This document shows positions 10,421 through 21,737 of a stretch of 64,000 bases of DNA, one piece after another (the first letter of the stretch is position 1; each line of letters opens with the position of its first letter). A program made the position numbers and the translations under genes. Source of the stretch: Ceraceosorus guamensis (Eukaryota; Basidiomycota; Exobasidiomycetes; Ceraceosorales; Ceraceosoraceae); contig NW_020290017.1 in assembly GCF_003144195.1 (NCBI RefSeq), positions 62,001-126,000 on the forward strand. The letters run 5' to 3'. The notes below the pieces were generated by a model. It was not told the origin of the DNA and searched no databases. It was given only the letters and a program-made list of their open reading frames with translations.

Positions 10421-13336
10421 CTATTGAGACAATGCGCGCTTCGAGGCGGCGATGCGATGATGTTGTTGTTGATGACGCCGGACGACATCGATGGGCTCGC
10501 TGCTCCTTCCAAAAGGCCGAGCGACGGCACCGGTAGCGCGAGGTGCTAAAAGCAGATCGGCACCTGCAAATGCTTCCGATTCTGGCGGCGCGGTACTGCG
10601 CCCGAGCAGCTCTACGAGACTCGCATCATTGTCCACGTCCCTCTCATTGTTGTGGTGATGGCGGTGGTGTCGAGTTGTGCCCGTGTCTTGCTCTGCAACA
10701 CCGCTGTCATCCGTGGCGCTACTAGCCGCGAAAGCAGATGCGGTCGGCGCGGCTTGGGAAGCGGCCCCATCACCACGTTCCGCTTGCGTGTGAGAGCCGG
10801 ACGGTGGAATGTAAGTTCCGCCGTTGCTTGACCTGTCGATGGAGCCTGGTGTGTCCGTCGTATGCTCGATGCCTTCTCGCCATATGATGATACCAGCGAC
10901 AGCAGCAATGATTCCGATTAGACCAATGGTGACCAAGATCTTGACACGCCTTCGACCGTTCAGAGCCCTGCGCCTATACGCTTCAGAGGTCGGATCACCA
11001 TTCTCTGCGCGATGTTGAGCTGCAGAGAAGCGCTTCCAGAACTTGGCCCCTGCACCGTTGACGTCCCACTCGTCACCCATACCGCTAGCGCCCATGTAGG
11101 TGCTCTTTGTTCGAGAGCGCGGCTTCTCGTCGACGAAGCCCCGCACGCGAGGCTGAGGCGCATTCTCGTCGTCGTCTTCCGACGCGGGCTGAGGAGGTGG
11201 TCGACCGGTCAGGAACGCCATGCTGCGACGGAACACGCTTTGTCTCTTGGGCCCATTGCTGGGTCTGCGTTGGGGCACCTGACCATCTTGGCCGCCTCCG
11301 GTGAGGAACGCCATGGAACGACGGAAGACGTTGCTCTGGCGCTTCTCTTGCATTTGGCGCTGTTGTGGGCCTGGCGACTGCGAGAAACCGGGACCGCGCG
11401 GCTGTGGAAACGGGGGCGGTGGTCCGCCATTTGGGCCCTGTGGTCGCGGCATAGCCGAGCCGCCGGGGCCTCCTGGTGGACCATAACCGTTCGGTTGAGA
11501 TGGACCCATGGGACGACGCGGCGCTGAGGCGCTTGGGACAGGCTGATTGTAAGGCCCAGGACCTGGGCCTGGAACGTTGCGCGGCTGGGAATGCATGTCG
11601 CGACCAGGTCCAACCATAGCAGCGGAAGGGACGGCTGGACCACCCATACGATTCGGATAGCCCCGACCATCATTAGGAGGCATTGGTGATCTATGACCTC
11701 CTATCTGCTCTCGATCACCTCGCTGCTGCGGGAAATTGGGAGGGGCCGGACCTGGGCGACGGTCACCTGGAAGCATCTGAGAATTCTGCTGGGGGGGAGA
11801 ATCTGCGAGCAGTTGACGAGGCGGGGGCATGTTGCCAGCAGTCGGGCGCAGGCTTTCCGGGCTTACGTTTGGACTACCGCGTGGATCGTTCATTCCGCGA
11901 TCCTGCGGTCCAAAGGGTGAGCGATCTTGAGGGTGAGGACGCTCAATCTGTCGAGCCTGTTGCTGTTGGTGCTGATGAGCCGGCGTAGGTGCAGCAGGTG
12001 GAGGGGCTGCGTTGCCAAAGTAGTCTTGAGCTTCACCAGGGCGCACGGCAGGCGAGCCAACATGACGAGTCGCTTGCTGTACAGGCGAGGAGCTCAAGCC
12101 TAGCTGACGGGTCAGCTCAGTCCGGGGGCTAGCGGGAGGGCGATCACCGGCTGCCAAACGGCCGTGAGCCTCGACCGGCGTTTGCAAGGTCTGTGCCGAT
12201 GTGCTGGTCGGCACGGCACCACGACTGGCGATGTGACTGTCCTCTTCTGTCCAACGATGCTGCTCTTGGCCTCTCAGCCCGGGGGATGCAAGCGCTGGCG
12301 CCGCACCAAAGTGGATCGTGCTCCCGTGACGGCCCACATCGTCGTCCGTCACGTCGTCGAGCACGCGTCGCGAGGACGCGCCGGTCCTAGATTCATCTCT
12401 TTGATGTTGCTGAAGATGCCCGTCTTCGCGATTGTTGTGGCTGGTTTGACCCGCGCTGCCGCTTCGCTCGAGAGCTTGCTGCTCTGTCATCATGTCAAAA
12501 TGCGGGCTGGGTGTCTGCCGAGGAGCACTTGAGATGTTGAGGGGAGAGCCCTGGCGTGCAGGTGCGGGTCGATTGTATTGTGGGAGTTGCGCTGAGCCGG
12601 AGCTTGCGGCACCGCCGCCGATAGGTGCACCACCATCTTTCAAGCTCTTGAGACCGAGAAGCTTCAGAGAAGGAGGATTCTGGGACGCGCTGTCGGGAGG
12701 TCTTGAGCCAACGGCGGCCGCACGCGATGTCCAGCTGCCGCGTTGATTGCCCAATTGTTCGCCAGCAGCATTCATGGCACGGCCCGCGACGCTCTTCGCG
12801 CCCGCTTTTTGGGGTGACGGCTGTGTCGAAGGTGCGACACGTTGGTGAGGGGCGGGACGGCGAACACGGTCGTCATCCGAGTCGCTGTCACTGTCGCTAT
12901 CGCCCATAGTGCCTGTCATCAAGCCGGCCCAGGCCCCGCCACCGCTCTCTTGACGTTGATGCGACGGCCCGCCTTCGTTACCATCGTGTCCCTTCGTACC
13001 TGAGGCAAAACCGACGCCACCAGATTGCCGGTTTCTGGCAGCAGACATTGGCGCGTCAACAACGTGGATGGCAGTTGTCTTCCTTGTGTGTCGAGGTGCT
13101 TTCGGGGAGTCTACGAACGAGTTTCGCTCGTGATGCTCTTGGAGCTGTTGGCGTCTTTTGGCGGAGGCTTCCTCTGCAGCACCGTCGTTGCGGAGGATTG
13201 ATTGCTTGCGTGCGAGCTCGCGGATGACTGGATCGGGCGAGTATAGATCCTTTGGATCGTAGAGATATTTGTCGTAGATGGAGTGGAGACGTTCGTCCCT
13301 TTGAGGATCCGATGAAGAGCGAAGAGGGATTCCCAT
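10421..13336 (-). CDS. long disordered single-span membrane protein
   Basis: Single exon, 971 residues, ATG at 13336. The first 70 residues are ordered-looking and charged (ERLHSIYDKYLYDPKDLYS, VIRELARKQSILRND). They are followed by about 700 residues rich in Pro, Gly, Ser, Gln and Arg. A short motif occurs twice near residues 665-715: KRQS-(N)-VFRRSMAFLTG, separated by about 20 residues. One transmembrane helix lies near residues 797-822 (KILVTIGLIGIIAAVAGIII), preceded by basic residues, leaving about 150 residues on the far side. The layout suggests a large cytosolic N-terminal region, possibly a cortical or septal scaffold (inference only). I recognise no named domain. Several WW/SH3-type proline stretches are present. 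Confidence 0.75.
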   Translation of the reverse strand: MGIPLRSSSDPQRDERLHSIYDKYLYDPKDLYSPDPVIRELARKQSILRNDGAAEEASAKRRQQLQEHHERNSFVDSPKAPRHTRKTTAIHVVDAPMSAARNRQSGGVGFASGTKGHDGNEGGPSHQRQESGGGAWAGLMTGTMGDSDSDSDSDDDRVRRPAPHQRVAPSTQPSPQKAGAKSVAGRAMNAAGEQLGNQRGSWTSRAAAVGSRPPDSASQNPPSLKLLGLKSLKDGGAPIGGGAASSGSAQLPQYNRPAPARQGSPLNISSAPRQTPSPHFDMMTEQQALERSGSAGQTSHNNREDGHLQQHQRDESRTGASSRRVLDDVTDDDVGRHGSTIHFGAAPALASPGLRGQEQHRWTEEDSHIASRGAVPTSTSAQTLQTPVEAHGRLAAGDRPPASPRTELTRQLGLSSSPVQQATRHVGSPAVRPGEAQDYFGNAAPPPAAPTPAHQHQQQQARQIERPHPQDRSPFGPQDRGMNDPRGSPNVSPESLRPTAGNMPPPRQLLADSPPQQNSQMLPGDRRPGPAPPNFPQQRGDREQIGGHRSPMPPNDGRGYPNRMGGPAVPSAAMVGPGRDMHSQPRNVPGPGPGPYNQPVPSASAPRRPMGPSQPNGYGPPGGPGGSAMPRPQGPNGGPPPPFPQPRGPGFSQSPGPQQRQMQEKRQSNVFRRSMAFLTGGGQDGQVPQRRPSNGPKRQSVFRRSMAFLTGRPPPQPASEDDDENAPQPRVRGFVDEKPRSRTKSTYMGASGMGDEWDVNGAGAKFWKRFSAAQHRAENGDPTSEAYRRRALNGRRRVKILVTIGLIGIIAAVAGIIIWREGIEHTTDTPGSIDRSSNGGTYIPPSGSHTQAERGDGAASQAAPTASAFAASSATDDSGVAEQDTGTTRHHRHHHNNERDVDNDASLVELLGRSTAPPESEAFAGADLLLAPRATGAVARPFGRSSEPIDVVRRHQQQHHRIAASKRALSQ

Positions 13337-16300
13337 GAGTCAACCGTCGGAAGCAATAAAGACGGATTGGCCGACTGGATCAGAGAGCAAAACCCAAGGA
13401 GAGTCGCATGAAGGCGCGATCTACTCTTTGTATGCTACGCCGAGTCTGACTTTCCGTTAGGAGCTTGGCAAATTGGGAGGGTCTCGAAACTAAAGAAGGA
13501 TGAGGAACAGATTGGAAAGATGTCGGGCCGAGTTGCAGACTAGGTGAGACTTGAGAGGATGAGGTAAGAGAGCGGGTGCGAATCAGGTCGGATTCACAAC
13601 GAAGAAGGTCCTATCGAGCAAGGAGGCTGAAGTGTGCGCGGTCGTGCTCGACTGTGCAGCCCAGAGACACGGCGATCGTACGGGGCGACTAGCAGAGACT
13701 GGGCGCGAATGGAGAGAATGGAAGGTCGCAAGAAGGAGCGAAGACACCCTGAAGAGGAGTGCTGGATGTGTTTGAGGTACTGAATGAAGCTATCGTGGAC
13801 AGTCACAGCAGTTTTGTTTGTTGAGGGCTGGCTTGCTTGGGTGAAGCACGACTCGAGGCATTTACAAGCGCGCCGTTGAATGTGGGCGGTTGGCCAGTGT
13901 ACCAGACGCGCCCAACGTCAGCAACGTCGGGCGGGCAGCTTACAAGCCGTATAGCATCAGCAGCAGAGCAGACGTGCTGCCGCTGCGTGTGCAGCATGCA
14001 CTCACTGCATGACTCCTCGTACTTATGCGCATCACTAAACGGGGACGGGCGCAGCCAAGTCAGAATAGGCGGCCGAGAGCACACTAATAATTCTTACACG
14101 GCCAATCTGAGCGGTTTGCAGAGAAGCCGATTAATTGTATTCAGCGGTCGATTAGTGATCTGACCTGCATTCAAGATCTGCTTCTCAGCCGCGGAGGCCC
14201 ATAGCTAGGCCAATTGAGAATTGCGGCCCCTGCTCAAGCGTGCAAATGCTGATGAATCGGCTATTCAGATTCAAGATTCACGATTGCAACCGACGTCCCC
14301 AAGGCGCGAGCCTTCATATGCATTAGTCACTGATACACACGCATTCACACAGTCAAGATCGAGCCTCGAGTCAGCTAGCGAGGGCAAGCAAGCAACCAGC
14401 GGTCACCGTCGACACGCGACATGCTTGGTCGGAGGCTCGTTGACGAGAGGGAAGCCTTGACTGCTCACTTTGATGTGGCTGTCTTCGCCCGCAGCCTCAG
14501 CATCGTCAAATCTATACATTGTGCATGGCCTCAAAGGAGCGATCGCGCGGCCATGGTGCCGGTGCCGGTGCCACCTTAGGCCAATTTGAAGTTGTTTGGA
14601 TGGAAATGCGGCTGTCTTACATCACTTGCATCACTTATTCTCCGAACACAGAACCGTGACCGTCCAGGAGGCAAGACGAGATGTGAATGAGATCATTCCT
14701 AATTGATTCAAGTTCGTAATTTACACTTTTGACTGCGTGCTAATGGTTGCTGATGACAACAGTAGCAGCACCGAGACATGCACGCTGATCGTTAGCGTTG
14801 GCGTGGGGCGTCGAGGCAGCATGCGGCCGGTGTGGACTACCCCCACAGTTTTCGAGGTCTGTCTTCTGGCTTCATCGGCCACTCTCGAGTCGATTAGAGC
14901 AGAGAGGTGCATGCAGCAGCGGCAGCTAGCATGCAATCAAAGGCCGGGTCTGCAGCATGTCTGTGCAAAGTCGTCACTTGGACTGCTGCTGTGACTGCAC
15001 GCATGCTCATCAATTCTCTGCTCGGGCATAGTCTTAGTGCTCCCCTTCTGCTGCGTGCATGCATGCACATATAGGTGGGCGCGCATCCAACGGCAAGCTC
15101 ACCAAAGAGACGCGCCATCTCACATTTTGACCTTGCAAAGAATTAGGCGCCAAGGTTTCGCCGCGGATGAATATCAGCAGCGGCACTCGATTTTCGTCAT
15201 TCGTGATTGTGATTGTGGCCGTGTGGTTGCTTTGATTGACTGACTGCATCATGACCTCGACTGTCCGACGACCGCGATATGGTCTATATACATACTGTAT
15301 ATACAAGAAGGTGGGTGCGGCGACATGCTGCGATCCATCATGCATGCATGACTTGGCTTGATTGGCGTCCATAGTCTTGAGTAGTATATATAGCTGAAGA
15401 GGTTCGGGAAGGGTCCTTGCTGATCGAGTGCACTCACGACTTGCGCTCCCAAACGGCAGATCGCTTCACTTGATTGCAATTAAAGCGAGGCCCTCTTTGT
15501 ACAATTACAATCTGGAATGTGAATCGTGAATCTTCCCGTGTCAAGAATGGTGGAGCAATAATGAATGATATCATACATGGAACTTCAATGCGCAGAGTCG
15601 AAGTTTCACCTAGGCGATCTCATGACCACTCGATAACTTTCATATGCTTCCGTATAGCTGCAGATCGATACCCATCGGGAGGTTTGCAGTCGTGATCGAA
15701 CTCCAAAATCACAGCCGCACCATCCACGAAACAATTCCACTCACCATTCAAATCTCGAATTACATTCCGTGCAAATAACCGCGACGTCAAGACTGTGACT
15801 ACTACCGCCGGGAAACCGACGCAGAACGTGCTGCGCGCGTGGGCGACAATAATACCACTATAAGAAGTTCCACGACCGACACAGGCCTCGACGGGTCGAC
15901 CAATGTGAATACTGCAAAAGGCGCTTGGCTCCTCACGCGCAGTCGAGATCAGTGCGATCGCAGCTTTCCCCTTGCAGCGGGACATGAGGGCGACGAATTG
16001 TGATCGGAATGACTTTGGCCAGCCAGCGCATGCTGCGTGCCAAGCTTCGTGATCTGCAACTTTTTCGGTTGAACGCCGGTCGCGCATCCCGCCTCCAAGC
16101 TCACGTCACCATTTGACTTTGCCCATAGGCCAGCTCGGAGCGCCCGATAGATCTTCCAGACCGGTTTGGTAGATGAGGAAACGATGGCATACTTCATGAT
16201 TGCCTCGACGCGGCTCCTTTCGTCTGCTATGAATTTGCACGAGCCTGACCAGCGGGAGACGACTGACCGAAAGTTCCGAGCGTACAGAACTTTGCACACG

Positions 16301-16680
16301 AAACTTATTCCGGGTCAATAACTTCACATTCAATTTGTAGACTGCCGCCATCGTCGTGACGCATAGTAAATGGGCCGTAATGTGCCAAAGGGCGAAAATC
16401 CTGCCGAGTGAAGGATTCACCACCGGTCTCTCTGCAAGGACCAGCCGAGCTGCGGCAGTGGTGCTTTCACGTCGTGTACGAGGTCGAACAAAGTTGGTAT
16501 CTAGAAAGGACAGTGAGCGAGAGCAAGGAGAAGACAAAATGACGCAGTGCCCCCAGAGGCGACGTGGTGATGCTACACAAAGGTCGATAAAGGTAAATGC
16601 CGTCTGAAGACATGTACGATCCGTGACGAGGAGATTGTGGACTAAGCAATGAAAGGCTCCACTTTCGGTCACAGCGCCGC
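13337..16680. other. gene-poor region
   Basis: 3.3 kb with no confident gene. It contains a GATTCACGATTG element (14275-14286), GAATCGTGAATC (15521-15532), TGCATGCA palindromes at about 15055-15068 and 15341-15350, and TATATA runs at about 15286-15304 and 15384. The right part carries overlapping minus-strand frames of doubtful coding status (separate entry). Confidence 0.5.
15620..16350 (-). other. possible unrecognised gene or remnant
   Basis: Two minus-strand frames lie end to end. One runs from ATG at about 16350 (MAAVYKLNVKLLTRNKF...) to a stop near 16105; the other has a protein-like stretch ending RSAAIRKHMKVIEWS at 15620. A splice joining them is conceivable but no strong donor was found. 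No family is recognised. It could be a small lineage-specific gene, a decayed gene, or chance. Confidence 0.2.
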
Positions 16681-19068
16681 TCATAGATAGGCGAGCCCGT
16701 CAGCGCTATCGATCGAAGATACGCTAGACCTCCTGATATCGGCTTGGGAGCGGAAGATTTTTGGTCCTCCTGGCGCTGGACCGTGCGGTGCGAGCGCGGG
16801 CTTGGATTGATACTGACGAGACTGCTGCTGCTGCTGCTCAAACTCTCTTTGCTGACGCCGCTTTTGTTCCTCCCAGCTTTCCGAGACCTGTCGAGCCTGC
16901 AGCTGCGGTTGCACCTGCTGCATCTGGGTGTCGTACAGCCGCTGAGCTGTGTACGTCTTGGGCGGGTCGCGGAACGGAGAGGTGGGCATCATGACTTCGC
17001 ACGCGACTTCGGGTGGTGAGCGGCTTGGCAAATTATTCAGGGGCGTGGGCAGCCCGCCCGCGCGAGTTGCCGGTGAGGAAGCCTTTGCCTTTGCCCCTTC
17101 CCCTTGCTTGCGAGTAGCTTCGTACTGCTTCAATCGAGAGGCGACTTCCGCATCATCGTACAGTGTGGACATGTGGGTGTACGGATCCAATGCCGATGTT
17201 TTGCCAACGGGATGGTAGCGTGTGGTGACGTCATCTTCCACGCTGCGCGCTGACTCTCGTCGCACATGAAGTGCAGTCTCGTGGTCAGTATGAGAGGAGC
17301 TGGGAGGGTGTGCCGCGTCGCGTTCGCGCTTGAGGGTGCGCTCTAGCACATCAAGTTCGGAAGCGCGTGCCCCTCGGCCTTGACGAGGTGACCTGGATTC
17401 TCGCTTTCCAATTAATTCGCTGCTCCTCTGGCTGGGGTTCAGCGGTGCCTCCTCCGCCGGCGCCATGCCTGATCCGACTCCGGCACCAACACCGCCGATC
17501 GGAGTGCCAATGTTGCTACGTGAAGCAAGTGAAGATGGCGCGCGAGAAGCTAGAGGTGGGAACAAAGCGTCATCCGGAACCACGCGAGGAGCAGGAGGCG
17601 GAAAAAGCGCATCATCTGGCACGGTGGAGTGGACGCTGGGAGCGCGACTACGGTTCGTACGCGTTGTCCTGGTACTTGGCGGAGCACCGTGCCCGGAGCT
17701 GGCACCAAATTGTGATGGTGTGCGTCGGTGCATGCCAGCAGCTGTCGCGGGGTAGACAGAGCCGATAGAGCTCGTTTCCGCTTGTCCATCGAGCCTATTT
17801 GCGGCCACGAGTCCCGTCGTGTCATTGGCTCCATAGCCCCGCGCGTAGGAATCTTCTGCTGCTGCAGATTTCTTCGGCCCTGCCATAGCAGAGAACATGG
17901 AGCTCATCGCGCGGAAGCGACCACCGCTACCTGATGCTGGCTGACCATCCACTTCGTACCTCCAAGGTGATACGAATTGGTCGTCAAACGGCTTTGACTT
18001 TTCGTCTTGGCCCCTTTTCCGCTTCCACCAGAAGATCGCTCCTGCAATCAGCGATATACCAAGCAGAGCTCCAATGATGCCCCCAGCAATCGCCCCGCCG
18101 TTCGAGCTACTGTTCTCTTCCTTGGCGGCATCGTCAGCACTCGGATTGCGGGGCTGCCCACTCTTCTGGGAGGTGTTGCCCTTGCTGGAAGTGCTCGTCG
18201 CCTTGTGTGCGGCGTTGCTGCTAGCTGGAGTCGCTTGCTTGGGTACACTAGAGGTGGCAGCCATTAGACCTTGCGTCAGACCGGGATTCGCAGCATCGCA
18301 GGAAGCCGACCCTCGAGCGCTGGAGACGGTGTAGATCAGGCCAACTCCTCCTGATCCGCTCTTGCCATTGTCGGTCATTGCAACGGTGAAGCGAGTGCCG
18401 CGGGGATATGACACCTGCCAGTCAAACTTCTTGTCGCCCTTTGACGCCGTGTATGTTGAGGGTACACCTCCCTCTGGCAGGAATGTAACCGAGACTGGAT
18501 CGCCGATGCCGTTGTTCGAAGCGTCTTCCTGCCACTGGATCGGCCATGCGCTGCAGGCGCGCGGAGATGTCTCTGGCCCGAACCAGACAAAATCAAGCGA
18601 CTCTGAAGGCGCGGAACAGCTGCCACCCGTTGAGATGGGCTGAAATTGCGAGACGCCCGCAACCTTGCCGGATGCGTCAGAAACGCCTACGATGACACTG
18701 GAACCCGAATCTTTGAAGCCTGGCACATCCCAATCGTATGACCACGTCTTGTCGCTAGTGTAGCCGCTTGGGAATGTCAACGTGGTAGAGACGTGGTTGG
18801 TAGGAACGATAGACACTGTCCATGGTGCTGTGCCCCCAGTCGTGTCCCATTCGATGCTCATCGGTGAGCCTGAGGAGGAGGACGCATGTGCACATCAGCG
18901 ATACCGCTGCTTGGACACTCGTTTCAAGCCCCATGCCACACACTCACAGCTCTTGGCATCTCCCAATTTCACCTGCAGAGGTGCGGCGGATGTGGCACCT
19001 GCTAGAGCACTCATAGCAACCAATGACCCCTTTGCCGCGCGGGCCCCTTTGCCGTGTCGAAGCTGCAT
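16681..19068 (-). CDS. surface protein with tandem ectodomain, one TM helix, long tail
   Basis: Two exons (18948-19068, 16681-18869; intron 18870-18947) encode 769 residues. Exon 1 supplies a basic N-terminus and signal peptide (KGSLVAMSALAGATSA), and the splice restores a cysteine at residue 41. Residues 41-211 look like two related beta-rich units. Each has a Cys, an I-x-W core (MSIEWD; PIQWQE), a WxV/VSVTF strand, a Y/FDWxV strand (YDWDVP; FDWQVS), and ends ITGGSC- or RGSASC-like. A Ser/Thr/Ala stalk leads to a transmembrane helix at about 299-322 (AIAGGIIGALLGISLIAGAI) with a basic stop-transfer KRKRG. A disordered 440-residue cytosolic tail rich in Ser, Arg and Gln follows. The topology resembles fungal wall-stress sensors, but no WSC or Mid2 domain is recognised; a sensor role is inference. 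Confidence 0.85.
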
Positions 19069-21737
19069 GGTGAGCTGCAGTGTGGCACGACGGGTGGGCA
19101 AAAAGGTAAGTCTCCTGACAGGAAATGTTGTGTCGCTGGTATGTCGGATTGAAGCACGCCTGTGGACGCCGACTCGTCAGCTCGATCTGATCGACGGCAG
19201 AGTTCCTAGAGTGTTATTGTATCGATCCCACTCAGCGAGCGAGCGAGTGGGCCCAGGTCGAGAATGAATGTGAAATGAGCAAAAGAGCGTGGTAGAAGGG
19301 GTGTCCTGTTGGGTGGTGTGTGTCGCGCAGAGTCCCACTGGGGAAATGGTCTAAAACCCCTAGCGAGTACAGCTTTCCAGCTCTTCGAGCGGCCCTGTCG
19401 TTTTCGTAAAGGCGGATGCAGTCGGAGCGACTTGAAAGATGCAAGTCGGACCGATGAGGTACCAAGCCGTTTGCATGAATGACGCGAGCGTTGACACTCG
19501 CGGATGAGAAAGAGCGAGGCAGTCGAAAGCGTTTAGTCAGAGAAAGGAGCGAAGCCGGAACGGAGGGAGTGGTGTAGGAGGGGAAACGAGACTGTCGAAT
19601 GGGAATCGAAATCAATCAAGAATAGAAATGGACGTTGATCAGGCAGAACAGAGATGAGGGCGATGCGCGAAGTCAGCGTCAATCACCAACCATGCATCAG
19701 GTATCACATACGTTCCAGCGGTCACAGACACGCGAGTCACGAGTCAGAGAGAGTGAGCTCGAGACTCGGGACTGGCTTGCGTGATGCGCGCGCGGTACGG
19801 CGCGCCTCCTTAATTCCTCTCCGCGGTTGTGTGCGCTCAAGGTTTGGCGCCGAGCGCCAGTCAATTCAAGCTTTGCCGGTACATTCAAGAATCAGATTCA
19901 CGATTTTGATTGCCCTGGACAGGCTGGTAACAATCACAATTACGATGTGAACAAGGCCTATATAGTATTCTCCATGAATCGTTCCCGCCCGCAGCAGAAC
20001 GCCCGGACCTGCCAACCAAGTCGCACCAATGCGGGAGCCGTGCACAAGGAGCCGGGAGACACCCTCGCGCTCATTCAGATTCGATCGATTCACGACTCGC
20101 GACGCGAGACTGACGACTCCCTACTCCTATTTGGACTTCGAGTACTGTACACATTACGAAGAGCGGAGCTGGCTGTAGAATTGCATGGCGATCGTCAGCG
20201 ACACCCGCCAGTCAAGGCTAACCGTGCTGGATACTGATCCACGACGGATGCTACCTACCATGCACCACCACTCATGCAGCACTAGACTCGTCCAAACTTC
20301 CGCTGCTAGTCGGCGTTACATAGTCAAACAGAGCAGCTGCCGCCGCACGGCTCCTTGGCCTTGGGGGCGCGGGCCCAGCATGATGCTTGCTGCTGATGAA
20401 AGGGATGCCATGCTCCCAGCCAGCCCCCTACGCGTGAGCGCGGTGAGGAAGTCTGGAAGGAAATGTTCTCCTCTTCCTTCTACGGCCTGTCAAGCTTTGC
20501 ATGACCTCCAACATTCTGGCCTCATATCAGTCAAGCGTTCAGAGGAGCATTCATGCTGCGAGCGGAGTCTCAATTACGATCAAGTACGGTACACCAGCTG
20601 ATGAGACTCTTACGCTGCCTGCTCTACTGACAGGCACGCTCGGATGTAGCTGCGAGCGATATTCACCTGCATGAGAAAGCTGCATGAGCCCTAAACAAAG
20701 GGCTGCACAGCAGAGGTCGCAACAGCTGCAGGGACTTGAGGAGCACCTTCCCAAAAGGCTTACAAGTGATGGGGAAATGCTGTTCGCGGTAGCGGTCAAT
20801 GGTGAGTACAGCAAGCAAGTAACCCTTCCCCCTCCCCAGTCAAGCATGCATGCGACAGGCCGAACGCCTGCAGTAGCCCGTTCTCGGCGCTTATCCTCGC
20901 ATCCCTCATATTCTCAAGCCCTGGCTGCCTCTCGTGTCTGCCCTGCTCTGGCGCGCGCAAATTGCGTGAATCGACGAAGGGACAGGAAGGAACGCTTAAT
21001 TGACTGACTGCCAGGCGTGACTTTGAAAGCGCAGTCAATCTCTTGACGTCGCACCGCTGTAGCGTCCTCGAGCCCGCGCCACGAGTCAATGTAGAGTTTG
21101 TTGCCTGCTGGCCGCAAATCATTCGCGTATAGACCATCGGATCGAGACGTGCTAAGCCCAGTCAGAGTGCAGGTCGGGAGCGGTAGGTGCGCTCGTGGCC
21201 TTGACTTATCGGTCAAGTCGATTGAGTCAACTCTGGAGACGCTGCTTTCCCACATCCCGCATAGGTACAGGCCTGGCCGCGTCAAACGCAAGGGGCTGGA
21301 CGCCCTACCGATTGACACTTCGGCGTTTCCAGAAGCCCAGAAAAGAGAGTCACGGCGGAGTGTGACGTGCACGCCGCGCAATCAGCTGCCAAGCCGTCAA
21401 ACGACGCAGCGTGCAAACAGGGCCAAAGTAGCGAGGCACGCTCAATTCGCGAGGAGCAGCCCCGACGCATTCCTTCTCCTCCTCAATAGCCTCCAAGCTG
21501 AGTCACGCGGAGGCGGACAGCCAGGCTCTGCTCTGTGCGCTGTATGCGATATGCCATTATTGAACCTCGAGACGCGGAGACTTTGCGCTTCACGAAGCGT
21601 CCACTCTAAGTAATAACCATCTCAACACGCTGCAGCCCTTGCCATCAAGCGATTGCAGAGCTCCGCCCACTCGGCGAGTCAGACGAATGTTGGCGACCAT
21701 CGTCCCAACCTCCGTCATAGTCCGTCCGAACGACCAA
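19069..21737. other. gene-free region
   Basis: 2.7 kb between two minus-strand genes. It has a GATTCACGATTT element at 19895-19906, a TATATA-type site near 19959 and a pyrimidine-poor, repeat-light sequence. Frames of up to 171 residues occur on both strands around 20.9-21.6 kb and overlap each other; none shows a motif, so none is called. Confidence 0.45.

Noticed and set aside
20914-21613. Opposed frames of 155 and 171 residues
   Set aside because: They overlap on opposite strands, have no recognisable domain, and neither has supporting splice or start context.
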